Positions 26,787 through 36,135 of a stretch of 64,000 nt of DNA are shown here, one piece after another. Below the pieces are notes generated by a model. The model had not been told where the DNA came from, searched no databases, and worked only from the letters and a program-made list of their open reading frames with translations. Every line of letters starts with the position of its first letter. Within the stretch, counting starts at the first letter, position 1. The position numbers and the translations under genes were made by a program. This DNA comes from an uncultured Pseudodesulfovibrio sp. (GTDB taxonomy: Bacteria; Desulfobacterota; Desulfovibrionia; Desulfovibrionales; Desulfovibrionaceae), in contig NZ_OY782498.1 of assembly GCF_963677845.1 (NCBI RefSeq), positions 3,169,518-3,233,517 of the forward strand. The letters are read 5' to 3'.

Positions 26787-28394
26787 CTAGCCGAGAAGTT
26801 CGGCAAGGTCTTCATCGGGAGTGGCGATGGGAGCGATATTATAATTTTCGACCAGGTAGTTCAACACGTTGGGAGTGATGAATGCCGGAAGTGTCGGTCC
26901 AAGCTTGATGTTCTTGATGCCAAGGGCCAGCAAGGAGAGCAGGATGGCAACGGCCTTCTGCTCGTACCAAGACAGAACCAGAGACAGAGGAAGGTCGTTA
27001 ACATCGCATTCAAAAGCCTCGGCCAAAGCTAGGGCAATCTTGACAGCAGAATACGCGTCATTGCACTGACCAACGTCGAGCAGGCGGGGGATGCCACCAA
27101 TGTCGCCAAGCTGTTTATCGAAGAAACGGAACTTGCCGCAAGCCAAAGTCAGGATAACGGTATCCTTCGGGGCTTTTTCAACGAACTCGGTGTAATAGTT
27201 ACGACCGGGCTTGGCTCCGTCGCAGCCGCCGACGAGGAAGAAGTGACGAATGTCGCCAGCCTTAACAGCGTCGATAACGGTTCCTGCAACGGACATGACT
27301 GCGTTACGGGCGAAACCAACCATGACGGTACCCTTGTCGGTGTCTTCGGGGAAGCCGGGCATTGCCAGAGCTTTTTCGATAACCGGGGTAAAATCGTCAT
27401 TGGAAACATGGACTGCACCGGGCCAGCCGACAAGGCCGGTGGTAAAGATAGCGTCAATATAGTTCTTGGGGTCCTGAATACAGTTGGTGGTCATCAAAAT
27501 AGAACCGGGGAACGCGGCAAATTCTTTTTTCTGATTCTGCCATGCGGTCCCGTAATGACCAGCGAAGTGGGAGTACTTTTTCAGTTCCGGGTAGCCATGA
27601 CAGGGCAGCATTTCGCCGTGGGTGTAAATGTTGATACCCTTGCCTTCAGTCTGCTTAAGCAAAGTATCCAAGTCTTTCAGGTCATGACCGGAAACAAGGA
27701 TTGCCTTGCCCGCTGTTGCACCGAGCTTGACCTCAGTGGGTTCCGGGTGGCCATAAGTAGAAGTATTTGCTTCATCCAACAATTCCATGGCGCGAATATT
27801 CACGCGTCCACATTCCAGACCGGCTTCAACACACTGCTCCAAAGTCAGATCAGTGGACAAGGTTGCAGCGAGCAATCCCTGAAATTTGGCATACAGTTCG
27901 TTGTCTTCATAGCCCAAGATGGCGGCATGATCGATGTAAGCAGCCACACCCTTGAGACCGTAGGTCAGAGTCTGCTTGAGAGACTTGAGATCTTCGTTGG
28001 TTTCAGGATCGTTCTCGACGCCATGCTCCTTACCCTGGGCAACCATGCCCGGAATATCGAGAGCCGGGGTATAAACGGCAGGACCGTCGAATTCAACACC
28101 GGGAGCCTTGGTCTTCAAAGCTTCGCGCATGCTGACACATTCATTAATGAGTTTGACGAAACGAGCGTCGTCAAAGTTGACGTTGGTCAAGGTGGAAAAC
28201 ACGGCTTCAGCGGTGAAGCGGTTTACAGCAGCATCTTCAGTTCCGGCCGCACGGGCAGCAATCGCCACTTGGGAAAGTCCCTTGGTCAAATAGAGAAGAA
28301 GATCTTGCAGGGATGCAGTATTGTCGGTCTTTCCACAAACGCCGATTTTGGTGCAGCCGCCTTTGGCAGCCTGTTCACACTGATAACAAAACAT
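26787..28394 (-). CDS. hcp: Hybrid cluster protein (hydroxylamine reductase)
   Basis: 535 residues. N-terminal cysteines C3, C6, C14 and C20 are spaced C-x2-C-x7-C-x5-C, the pattern of the class I proteins of strict anaerobes such as Desulfovibrio, holding a [4Fe-4S] cluster. Ligands for the 4Fe-2O-2S hybrid cluster are seen in later motifs (VSGHDL, HGEMLPCHGYPE, TTNCIQDP, GGCDGA and ALACGKFRF). The enzyme reduces hydroxylamine and, in related organisms, nitric oxide. It stands alone with a strong terminator. Upstream, a TTGAC-N4-GTCAT site at 28469-28482 is a candidate for an HcpR-like regulator. Confidence 0.96.
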   Translation of the reverse strand: MFCYQCEQAAKGGCTKIGVCGKTDNTASLQDLLLYLTKGLSQVAIAARAAGTEDAAVNRFTAEAVFSTLTNVNFDDARFVKLINECVSMREALKTKAPGVEFDGPAVYTPALDIPGMVAQGKEHGVENDPETNEDLKSLKQTLTYGLKGVAAYIDHAAILGYEDNELYAKFQGLLAATLSTDLTLEQCVEAGLECGRVNIRAMELLDEANTSTYGHPEPTEVKLGATAGKAILVSGHDLKDLDTLLKQTEGKGINIYTHGEMLPCHGYPELKKYSHFAGHYGTAWQNQKKEFAAFPGSILMTTNCIQDPKNYIDAIFTTGLVGWPGAVHVSNDDFTPVIEKALAMPGFPEDTDKGTVMVGFARNAVMSVAGTVIDAVKAGDIRHFFLVGGCDGAKPGRNYYTEFVEKAPKDTVILTLACGKFRFFDKQLGDIGGIPRLLDVGQCNDAYSAVKIALALAEAFECDVNDLPLSLVLSWYEQKAVAILLSLLALGIKNIKLGPTLPAFITPNVLNYLVENYNIAPIATPDEDLAELLG

Positions 28395-28468
28395 GGTTTC
28401 ACTCCTTGATGTTTCGATAATTTTTCGTTCTGTGATTCGAGGTTTAAGCGAAACCGGATTACGAGAGT

Positions 28469-28482
28469 ATGACTTGAGTCAA
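28469..28482. promoter_or_regulatory. Imperfect Fnr/HcpR-like palindrome upstream of hcp
   Basis: On the hcp strand this reads TTGAC-TCAA-GTCAT, with one mismatch from a perfect TTGAC-N4-GTCAA. It is 75-88 bases upstream of the hcp start. It resembles the FNR-type box before the Crp/Fnr gene at 727. The link is inference. Confidence 0.35.
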
Positions 28483-28591
28483 AAAAACGAGAAAAAAGTC
28501 ATAAAATTTGTCATCGAGTGTGAGAAGTCATGTTTCCATGATGAGCGAGGAGTGATAGGAGAAAGCATCGCCAACCATCAAGGAGCATGCC

Positions 28592-28978
28592 ATGAAAAAA
28601 AGTTTTTTGAGTATTATTATTGTTCTTCTGCTGGTTACTCCCACACAGGCACAGGATGCCAATCGACAAAAATGTCTAGAATCAACTGCACAATTTTACA
28701 ACTGCCTGAAAGGCGGGACCGAATTACAGCGCAACCTTGCCACGACATATCTGCTCGGAGCCATACAAACACTTGGAGCACTCGATCTGATTGATATTCC
28801 CAAAAACAAGAATATGGCTCACTTCCGCTTTGAATACCTCGACTTCGTTGAGCTGAACGCACGTATTCACGACGAACGTCCAGGACACGGAATGGTCATG
28901 TATCTCCTCCAAACCTATGGCAAAGAAACAAATTCTGAAGGTATGAAATACGTTAAATCACTTGATCTAATCCAATAA
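28592..28978 (+). CDS. Secreted hypothetical protein
   Basis: 128 residues with an AAGGAG ribosome site. A clear signal peptide (KKSFLSIIIVLLLVTPTQAQ, cleavage near residue 21) is followed by a small helical domain with two cysteines (C29, C38) that could form a disulfide in the periplasm. No family recognised. It is divergent from hcp and is followed by the large hybrid kinase gene after 141 bases. No evidence for co-transcription. Confidence 0.65.
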   Translation: MKKSFLSIIIVLLLVTPTQAQDANRQKCLESTAQFYNCLKGGTELQRNLATTYLLGAIQTLGALDLIDIPKNKNMAHFRFEYLDFVELNARIHDERPGHGMVMYLLQTYGKETNSEGMKYVKSLDLIQ

Positions 28979-29119
28979 CCAAAATGGACTCACAACGCCC
29001 TACATACAAGAAAAGGCCTCTGCGCAAGCGATCAAACAAACCGCCTGACCGCGTTTCACTTTATTATTCAGCACCCTTTTGCTAATAAAAATCAAACAGA
29101 AACCAACCCCGGGAATACC

Positions 29120-32100
29120 ATGCCACGCCGCCCTCGCCCCCATCTGTCACGCCTTGTGCTGATTGCAGCAATCCTCATGGCCTGTTCGATACTCTCCGCA
29201 CCAGCCTGGGCAGGAGGCAAAAAGCAGATTCTGCTCCTCAATTCCTATCATCACAATTTCACTTGGAATGAAGAAATATTTCGCGGGCTGACCGATGTAC
29301 TCAGGCCCCGCGAGACCGGCATCGTCCTGCATATGGAAAACATGGACACCAAAAGAGTTGAATTCAATGAACAATATGCACGGCAACTTCGAGATGTTTT
29401 TAAACACAAATATCACGGCATTAAACTGAACCTGATCCTTGCAACGGACAACAACGCATTCGATTTTTTGAGACAATATCATTCGACGTTGTTTCCAGAT
29501 ATTCCGGTGGTTTTCTGCGGGGTCAACTCCTTCCGCCCTGAACTGATCAAAGGTCACCCTCTCTTTACCGGCGTGTCAGAATCGATTGACGCCAAAGACA
29601 CTCTCTGGTGGGCACTCAAACTCCATCCGAACACTCAATCCATCTATATAATCAACGACCATACTCCCTCCGGGCTAGCCGTCACTCAATCCATCAAAAA
29701 ACAACTCACAAATTTTTCACCGCACATCAAAGTCCGATATTCAGACAAACTGACCTTTCCCGAAATTCTTGCTGAAGTAGAGGCAATGCCCCGGGACGGC
29801 CTCATTCTGCAAGGCCTTTTCAACAGAGACAGCGAAGGACAATTTCTCGATGTAACGGAAGCCACTGAAGCAATCTCCAAGCGAACCAATGTCCCTGTCT
29901 ACGGTCTATTCGACTTTGATCTCGGACACGGTATCGTAGGCGGACTGCTTTCCAGCGGTTACTTTCAGGGACAGACCATGGCCCAGATGGGACTGCACGT
30001 TCTGGCAGGGCGAAAACCCAATGACATTCCGGTTATCCATGACGATACGTTCAACCCAATGTTCGATTATGAACAAATGAAACGTTTTGGCATTGACCTC
30101 GAGGAACTGCCCGACGGAAGCGATGTCATTAACCGTCCGTCATCTTTTTATTCAGCACACGCCGGGGTTATTTGGCTCGGTGCCGGATTTGCCGTGTTGC
30201 AAAGCTTTATTATCCTCATGCTTGTGGTCAACATTACCAGACGCCGTCAGGCAGAAAAGGACCTACGAAGCGCACACCGAACCCTTGAAGAACGGGTTCG
30301 GACACGAACCAGCAATATGAAAGATTCGGAAAAAGCTCTACGTACAGTTTTCGATTCTGCTCAAGATGCCATTTTCATTCACGATAAAAATGGACGAATC
30401 CTGGAAACAAACCAACGCATGCTCGACATGTATGGATTCAAGAATGAACACCCGGATGATGTATCGATAGCCAAAGACCTCTCCAGCCAAAATGATCCGG
30501 TCTATCGTCTCTCCGCTATCTGGCGAGACGCCCTCAATGGCAAACCACAAAACTTTGAATGGCGGGCCAAGCGGGTTAATGACGACCACGAATTCGATGT
30601 TGAGGTATACCTCAACCACATCGTATTCCGAGGGCAGGACGCCATCTTGGCGAACGTCAGGGATATTTCAATACGAAAGGAATCCGAAAACAGTATTCGC
30701 CAATCCCTCTTCAAATTCGAAGCAATTTTCGAAAACTCGCTTATGGGCATCGCCATGTCCAATGGCCCAAAACTCGCAACGATTAATCGACGAGGGGCAG
30801 AGATATTCGGCCACACCCAGGAAACAATGCTTACGATGAATCATTCTTCCCTGTTTGAAAAAGAAGAAATGAAAGAACAGTTCATACAGGAAGCACGGGC
30901 TGCCCTTAAAACCAGCGGTGTCTTCAATACCGAACGAGCATTCCTCAATAAAACCGGAACCCCTGTCTGGTGTCGCATGTACGCCAAGGCCGTTGACCCG
31001 GAAAATCTAAACAAAGGCGTCATCTGGGCCTGGGATGATATAACCCAAACTCGAAATGCTCAGGAAGATCTGATGCGTGCGAGAGAAGATGCCGAAGCCG
31101 CAAACAAGGCAAAATCAGAATTTCTTGCTGCCATGAGTCATGAAATCAGGACCCCCATGAACGCCATTGTGGGCATGACCGACATCACCCTTCAAACCGA
31201 TCTGAACGAGGAACAACGAGATTATCTCAAGACTGTGCAGGATTCTGCTCAACATCTCCTTTCCATCATCAACGATATTTTGGACCTTTCAAAAATCGAA
31301 GCCCAAAAACTGGAACTTGACCACGTGGATTTCGACCTTGTCTTCCATATCCAAACAACCATCAAAGGGCTGGAAATGCAGGCCAGACAAAAAGGGCTGG
31401 ACCTGATCCTTTATGTGGATGAAGTTGTTCGTCGCTGCGTAAAAGGAGACCCCTTGTCTCTGCGCCAAGTTCTGGTCAATCTGGTTGGGAACGCCATCAA
31501 ATTCACGCACAGAGGCTCCGTCACCATCCGGGTACTCCCAGCAAAAAAACCCACAATACAGCCAGATTCGCCGCAAACAGTGGGTATCGCATTTGAAGTG
31601 GAGGACACCGGCATCGGCATTCCGCCGGAATTCATGGACACGGTATTTCAAAGCTTTTCCCAGACGACTCGGGCCTTTGGCGGCACAGGCCTTGGATTAG
31701 CCATCTGCAATCAGCTCATCACGCTTATGGGTGGTAGGATTCATGTAGATTCAACAGTGGGCCAAGGAAGCATCTTCTCCTTCACGGTCTGGTTTGAACC
31801 AGGAATATCCTGTCCCGCCCCGGTCGGGACCGAACGACCTCTGCCAGAGGCTCCATCCCGTCCCATCAGGGTCTTGGTGGCAGAAGACAATGACGTTAAC
31901 GTCATGGTCACCACGCTTAAACTGGAAGACTTGGGGTATTCATATGCCGTAGCCGGAACCGGCTTGGAGGTCCTCGACCTCCTCAAACGAGAGCCCTTTG
32001 ACCTTATTCTTATGGACATTGAAATGCCTGTACTCGATGGTATTTCCACAACCAAAACTATCCGGGCAGCCATCCCCGGCGGCCCGATACCTGACCCAGC

Positions 32101-32638
32101 TATTCCTATCATCGGCGTCACGGCTCATGCCCTCAAGGAATTCAGAGATAAAAGCCTAGATGCAGGTATGGACGACTATGTTTCCAAGCCCGTGGATTTT
32201 CATGAACTAGCCGTCATTATCAACCGACTGATTGGCTCTTCTGCTCCGGTCCCATTACAAAAAGGAACCGAATCAGAGCCAACCCCACCCCATCCCAAAC
32301 CAGAAACAGTAAACAAGGTATGGACCCCGGATGCGGCAATGGAATACCTCGGCGTGGATGCCGCAACCTTCAAGGACTTCTTGTCTGCCGCACGGGTCGA
32401 ACTGATCACCAGGACCGAAGAACTCAAACAGATTCTTGACGGACAAAAGCCAAACAACGCACACACTGTGGTGCACACCATCAAATCCATTTGCACCTCC
32501 ATTGGAGCCAATAAGGCAGCCAATGCCGCGGCTCAACTAGAAAGCGCGTGTCGAGACCAGAAAAAAACAACTGAGTATCTCGACGTATTCTTAAAAGAAA
32601 TAACCCATCTCATAAAAATTATGGACGACCACGCATAA
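29120..32638 (+). CDS. Hybrid histidine kinase with periplasmic ABC_sub_bind sensor, PAS, receiver and HPt domains
   Basis: 1172 residues. Signal-like segment 1-31; periplasmic substrate-binding-like domain of the ABC_sub_bind type (about 35-320, starting [14 protein letters not shown]); one transmembrane helix (about 345-370); two PAS domains (about 400-520 and 525-655); HisKA with the phospho-acceptor H674 in [11 protein letters not shown]; HATPase to about 895; receiver with D966 in [11 protein letters not shown]; and an HPt domain with H1119 in [11 protein letters not shown]. All relay residues are present, so the protein can run a full His-Asp-His relay. The sensory domain is homologous in appearance to the small protein at 46418-47566. 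No cognate output regulator lies beside it. Confidence 0.93.
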   Translation: MPRRPRPHLSRLVLIAAILMACSILSAPAWAGGKKQILLLNSYHHNFTWNEEIFRGLTDVLRPRETGIVLHMENMDTKRVEFNEQYARQLRDVFKHKYHGIKLNLILATDNNAFDFLRQYHSTLFPDIPVVFCGVNSFRPELIKGHPLFTGVSESIDAKDTLWWALKLHPNTQSIYIINDHTPSGLAVTQSIKKQLTNFSPHIKVRYSDKLTFPEILAEVEAMPRDGLILQGLFNRDSEGQFLDVTEATEAISKRTNVPVYGLFDFDLGHGIVGGLLSSGYFQGQTMAQMGLHVLAGRKPNDIPVIHDDTFNPMFDYEQMKRFGIDLEELPDGSDVINRPSSFYSAHAGVIWLGAGFAVLQSFIILMLVVNITRRRQAEKDLRSAHRTLEERVRTRTSNMKDSEKALRTVFDSAQDAIFIHDKNGRILETNQRMLDMYGFKNEHPDDVSIAKDLSSQNDPVYRLSAIWRDALNGKPQNFEWRAKRVNDDHEFDVEVYLNHIVFRGQDAILANVRDISIRKESENSIRQSLFKFEAIFENSLMGIAMSNGPKLATINRRGAEIFGHTQETMLTMNHSSLFEKEEMKEQFIQEARAALKTSGVFNTERAFLNKTGTPVWCRMYAKAVDPENLNKGVIWAWDDITQTRNAQEDLMRAREDAEAANKAKSEFLAAMSHEIRTPMNAIVGMTDITLQTDLNEEQRDYLKTVQDSAQHLLSIINDILDLSKIEAQKLELDHVDFDLVFHIQTTIKGLEMQARQKGLDLILYVDEVVRRCVKGDPLSLRQVLVNLVGNAIKFTHRGSVTIRVLPAKKPTIQPDSPQTVGIAFEVEDTGIGIPPEFMDTVFQSFSQTTRAFGGTGLGLAICNQLITLMGGRIHVDSTVGQGSIFSFTVWFEPGISCPAPVGTERPLPEAPSRPIRVLVAEDNDVNVMVTTLKLEDLGYSYAVAGTGLEVLDLLKREPFDLILMDIEMPVLDGISTTKTIRAAIPGGPIPDPAIPIIGVTAHALKEFRDKSLDAGMDDYVSKPVDFHELAVIINRLIGSSAPVPLQKGTESEPTPPHPKPETVNKVWTPDAAMEYLGVDAATFKDFLSAARVELITRTEELKQILDGQKPNNAHTVVHTIKSICTSIGANKAANAAAQLESACRDQKKTTEYLDVFLKEITHLIKIMDDHA

Positions 32639-32747
32639 TGCGGCCTATGCTTTACAAAATTATACTTTTATTCGGGTATTTAAATAAAGAAAAAACAGCT
32701 AGATATCATCCGCACCTCGTTCAAATTCTTCCCAAGGGAGAAATCTC

Positions 32748-33917
32748 ATGGTTGAAAACGGTTTTTCCGAATTAAGAAGATTCGTTGCTCCCGAATTCAT
32801 TTTCGGAACCGGGGCAGCCTCTCTGGTTGGGCAATATGCGGCTAACCTTTCCATCAAGAAACCTCTGGTGGTCACAGGACCACACCTCGAAGCTCTTGGC
32901 GTTTCTGGCCGAGTGATCGACAATCTCAAAAAAGAAAACATCTCCAGCGTCCTCTTTTCAGGCGTCACCCCCAATCCCAGGGACGGAGAAGTCATGGCCG
33001 GAGCCGAAATATTCCTGAAAAACGACTGTGATGCCATCGTGGCCGTGGGAGGAGGTTCTCCCATGGACTGCGCCAAGGCCATCGGCATTGTCTGTACCAA
33101 TGACCGCCATGTTCTTGACTTTGAAGGAGTTGACAACGTGGAGCGTCCCGGCCCGCCACTTATATGCATTCCCACAACGGCAGGAACCGCAGCGGACATC
33201 TCTCAATTTTGCATCATCAATGCCATTAAACGGAAGGTAAAAATAGCCATTGTTTCCAAAACAATGGTACCCGATGTAGCACTCATCGATCCGTTGTTAA
33301 CCATAACCATGGATGAGAATCTGACCGCTTACACCGGGCTGGACGCTCTGACACACGCGACCGAGGCTTATGTGTCAAACGCCGCCTCAGCCATCACCGA
33401 TCTCAATGCGCTGGAAGCGGTCAGGCTGATTAAGTCCCACCTCTTGACAGCTATCAGAGAGCCGGACAATCTGGAAGCACGAACAGGAATGATGCTTGCC
33501 TCAACCTATGCAGGCCTGGCCTTTTCAAATGCGATACTCGGCGCGGTTCACGCTATGGCCCACAGCCTGGGAGGCCTGCTGGATCTCCCACATGGCCTAT
33601 GTAACGCAATTTTGCTGGATCACGTGGTAGAATACAATTTTGATGCAGCGTCAGATAAATATTTGAAGCTTGGAGAGGCCATAGGGGCTCAAAACCCACC
33701 AAATGCAACAAACAACGACATCAAAAGAAACACACTGGCAGCCTTCCGAAGCCTCAAACAGGCTGTCGGAGTATCCGACAACCTCTGCGAATTGGGGATG
33801 TCAGTTGAAGATATCCCACTTCTGGCAGAAAACACTCTTGCCGATGCCTGCATGCTGACCAACCCAAAACAACCCTCTGCCAATGAAATCATGGAAATCC
33901 TCAAAAAAGCCTGCTGA
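32748..33917 (+). CDS. Iron-containing alcohol dehydrogenase
   Basis: 389 residues. NAD(P)-binding GGGSPMDCAKA and the metal-ligand region with DALTHATEAYVS, HAMAHSLGG and LPHGLCNAILL fit the group III Fe-ADH family. In sulfate reducers such enzymes oxidise ethanol and other alcohols or reduce aldehydes in the cytoplasm. The start at 32748 has GGGAG upstream. The kinase gene that follows overlaps its end by 35 bases. Confidence 0.94.
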   Translation: MVENGFSELRRFVAPEFIFGTGAASLVGQYAANLSIKKPLVVTGPHLEALGVSGRVIDNLKKENISSVLFSGVTPNPRDGEVMAGAEIFLKNDCDAIVAVGGGSPMDCAKAIGIVCTNDRHVLDFEGVDNVERPGPPLICIPTTAGTAADISQFCIINAIKRKVKIAIVSKTMVPDVALIDPLLTITMDENLTAYTGLDALTHATEAYVSNAASAITDLNALEAVRLIKSHLLTAIREPDNLEARTGMMLASTYAGLAFSNAILGAVHAMAHSLGGLLDLPHGLCNAILLDHVVEYNFDAASDKYLKLGEAIGAQNPPNATNNDIKRNTLAAFRSLKQAVGVSDNLCELGMSVEDIPLLAENTLADACMLTNPKQPSANEIMEILKKAC

Positions 33918-35190
33918 CAGAAATGCTGACCCGGCAAACGAGCGTGAAAAACTTATAGGGCTTGGCAAACGATCCATCAGCAAAAGCTATTACCCGGAAC
34001 TCAAGACTCGACTTGAGGAGCTGGAACAGTTTCGTGCTTTGCTCGACCGAGTCAACGACGCTATTTTCGTTGTAGATGCAGACACCGGTATCACTCTCGA
34101 TATTTCTGGTTCAACCACCACCATGTTGGGCTGCGAAGCAGATGTCTTGGTAGGAAGCAATTTCAAAACCATCTTGCCGGAACATATCCAAAGGCACGCC
34201 AATAATCTCTTCCATAACAAGACTCAAAAAATCACTCTGGAAACACAATTCAACCATCCAGACTGTCCAGACACCCCTCCGGTTCCTGTCGAACTAACTC
34301 TTCAACTCGTTTCACTCCAAGGCAAACGACGGGCCATCATCATGGCCAGAGACATCAGTGAACGAAAATACAATGAAGAAAGACTCAAGAAAAGCCATGC
34401 TCAACTGGAAATACGAGTCCGAAAGCGCACACTCGAACTCAATCGTGCCAATCAAGCAAAATCAGAATTTCTGGCTATTGTTTCCCACGAATTACGGACA
34501 CCCCTGACTTCAATACTTGGGTTTGCCAACATCATCCGCAAAAAATTAGTCAAGACGGTCTTCCCATCCGTAACCCCCAATGCCCCCGCCGCAGTTCACA
34601 AAGAAATTGAACGAGTAAAAAGGAATATTGACATCATAACTTCCGAAGGGAACCGACTGACCGACCTCATAAACGATGTCCTTGACCTAGCCAAACTGGA
34701 AGCAAACAAGGTGGAATTCAACTTCGCCCCCGTCAATCCGCAAGAATTCATTCATCGGTCTGTTGAAGCCACAGCCGGATTGTTCAAAGATACCAATTTG
34801 GTTCTTCTTCTTGAGCTGGAGCCAGATCTTCCCTCTATCAACGGAGATCTCAATAGATTGATTCAGGTGATGGTAAACCTCATCTCCAATGGGGTAAAAT
34901 TCACCCCCAAAGGAAGCCTCACCTGCCGCGCACGGCATCTTAATGACACTATACGCATCAGCGTCACAGATACGGGCATCGGCATGCCTCAATCCACGCA
35001 GGACACCATTTTCGACAAATTCACCCAAGGGCACGACGGACTGGCCGAAAGGCCTAGAGGAACCGGGCTTGGCCTGTCCATATGTCGACATATCGTCGAT
35101 GGTCACGGGGGGCACATCTGGGTCGAAAGCAGCTCGGACAAGGGAAGTAAATTCACTTTCACCCTACCCGTCTCCGATACAAATCAATAA
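33883..35190 (+). CDS. PAS domain histidine kinase
   Basis: 435 residues. No transmembrane segment, so probably cytoplasmic. PAS domain about 50-165, then HisKA with H202 in IVSHELRTPLTSILGF, and a HATPase with VNLISNGVKFTPKG, DTGIGMP and RGTGLGLSICRHIV. The only in-frame ATG near the N-terminus is at 33883, within the last 35 bases of the alcohol dehydrogenase gene. No ribosome site is visible there, so the overlap suggests coupled translation. No receiver domain; it may act with another regulator. It could sense something related to alcohol oxidation, which is inference from linkage only. Confidence 0.87.
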   Translation: MKSWKSSKKPADRNADPANEREKLIGLGKRSISKSYYPELKTRLEELEQFRALLDRVNDAIFVVDADTGITLDISGSTTTMLGCEADVLVGSNFKTILPEHIQRHANNLFHNKTQKITLETQFNHPDCPDTPPVPVELTLQLVSLQGKRRAIIMARDISERKYNEERLKKSHAQLEIRVRKRTLELNRANQAKSEFLAIVSHELRTPLTSILGFANIIRKKLVKTVFPSVTPNAPAAVHKEIERVKRNIDIITSEGNRLTDLINDVLDLAKLEANKVEFNFAPVNPQEFIHRSVEATAGLFKDTNLVLLLELEPDLPSINGDLNRLIQVMVNLISNGVKFTPKGSLTCRARHLNDTIRISVTDTGIGMPQSTQDTIFDKFTQGHDGLAERPRGTGLGLSICRHIVDGHGGHIWVESSSDKGSKFTFTLPVSDTNQ

Positions 35191-35215
35191 AAAAAAGCCC
35201 AGACATGCTGGGCTT
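35191..35215. terminator. Terminator between the kinase and the solute-binding protein genes
   Basis: Arms AAGCCCAG (35195-35202) and CTGGGCTT (35208-35215) around ACATG. On the minus strand the stem is followed by a run of Ts, so it mainly ends the gene at 35235-36002; it may act on both strands. Confidence 0.7.
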
Positions 35216-35234
35216 CGTCGGTCAATTCATCAAT

Positions 35235-36002
35235 CTAAAATCGGAACAAATATCGTTTGGCTATTTTATTGTACGTTCCATCTTCGCGCATTTGCGTCAG
35301 AATGTGTTCAAACTTTCGAATAAGCATGTCTTTTCCCTCAATGTCGGTTGCCCGGGAAAGAACGGCATAGGAAGGCTTGTCGTCAATAATTTTCTTGGGA
35401 AGATACACAATGGAACTCGTCATCCCCATAGGCTTCAAGGTGTAGTAGGTCACATCCATATTTCCGACAAACCCGTCAACTTCACCTTCCAAAAGCCCTC
35501 TCACCGCATCGGAAATATCCGTGTATTCCTTGGTACCCATAATACCGCCCGACCGGGCCGCATTAAACTCATCCCCCAAAGAAACACCTGCTACCTTGCC
35601 TATAATCTTTCCACGCAAATCTTCATACGTACGGAAAGAGAACTTACTGCCAACCTTGGTAAAAATCACGTAATCGCTCACATGGACCGGCACGGCATCC
35701 ATAAACATGGCATACTGTTCACGCTCAGGAGTCTTAAAAAAAGAGATAGCCCCATCGCACTCGCCACTTTTCACCATTGAAACAAGTGTTTCCCATGGTT
35801 TAAACTCTATTTTGAGATTAATATCCGCCCGTCGAGCCACCTCAGTCAGGACATCAACATCAATACCCGCAGGTTTTCCTTCGACTATCATCGAATAGGG
35901 AGCAAAGTCCCTGTCGGCAACGAACAGTAGCGCATCCGCAGCTTGAGCCGGAACAGTAAACATAATCAAGCTGCAAAGGACGAAAAGAAAAGTGAGTTTC
36001 AT
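35235..36002 (-). CDS. Periplasmic solute-binding protein, family 3
   Basis: 255 residues from the ATG at 36002 (AGGAG). Signal peptide to about residue 21 (VPAQAAD), then a SBP_bac_3 domain: DFAPYSMIVEGKPAGIDVDVLTEVARRA, VKSGECDGAISFFKTPER and a conserved second half. These proteins bind amino acids or similar ligands for ABC import or as sensors. No permease or ATPase is nearby. It is divergent from a large hybrid kinase that has no periplasmic domain of its own, and it has its own terminator. Confidence 0.87.
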   Translation of the reverse strand: MKLTFLFVLCSLIMFTVPAQAADALLFVADRDFAPYSMIVEGKPAGIDVDVLTEVARRADINLKIEFKPWETLVSMVKSGECDGAISFFKTPEREQYAMFMDAVPVHVSDYVIFTKVGSKFSFRTYEDLRGKIIGKVAGVSLGDEFNAARSGGIMGTKEYTDISDAVRGLLEGEVDGFVGNMDVTYYTLKPMGMTSSIVYLPKKIIDDKPSYAVLSRATDIEGKDMLIRKFEHILTQMREDGTYNKIAKRYLFRF

Positions 36003-36135
36003 CAAATATCTCCTGATAATTTTGAAGCATGTAACTGTAGCGTGTTCCCGGCTTCGGCACAAGGCGCCATGGACAGAGTAACAAAAGCCGTGGTAATTAA
36101 TTATCCCCTTTTAGATTCAGCCAAAGGACCACCGC

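Noticed and set aside
28995-29119. Possible terminator between the secreted protein and the large kinase
   Set aside because: No clear stem of adequate length followed by a T-run.
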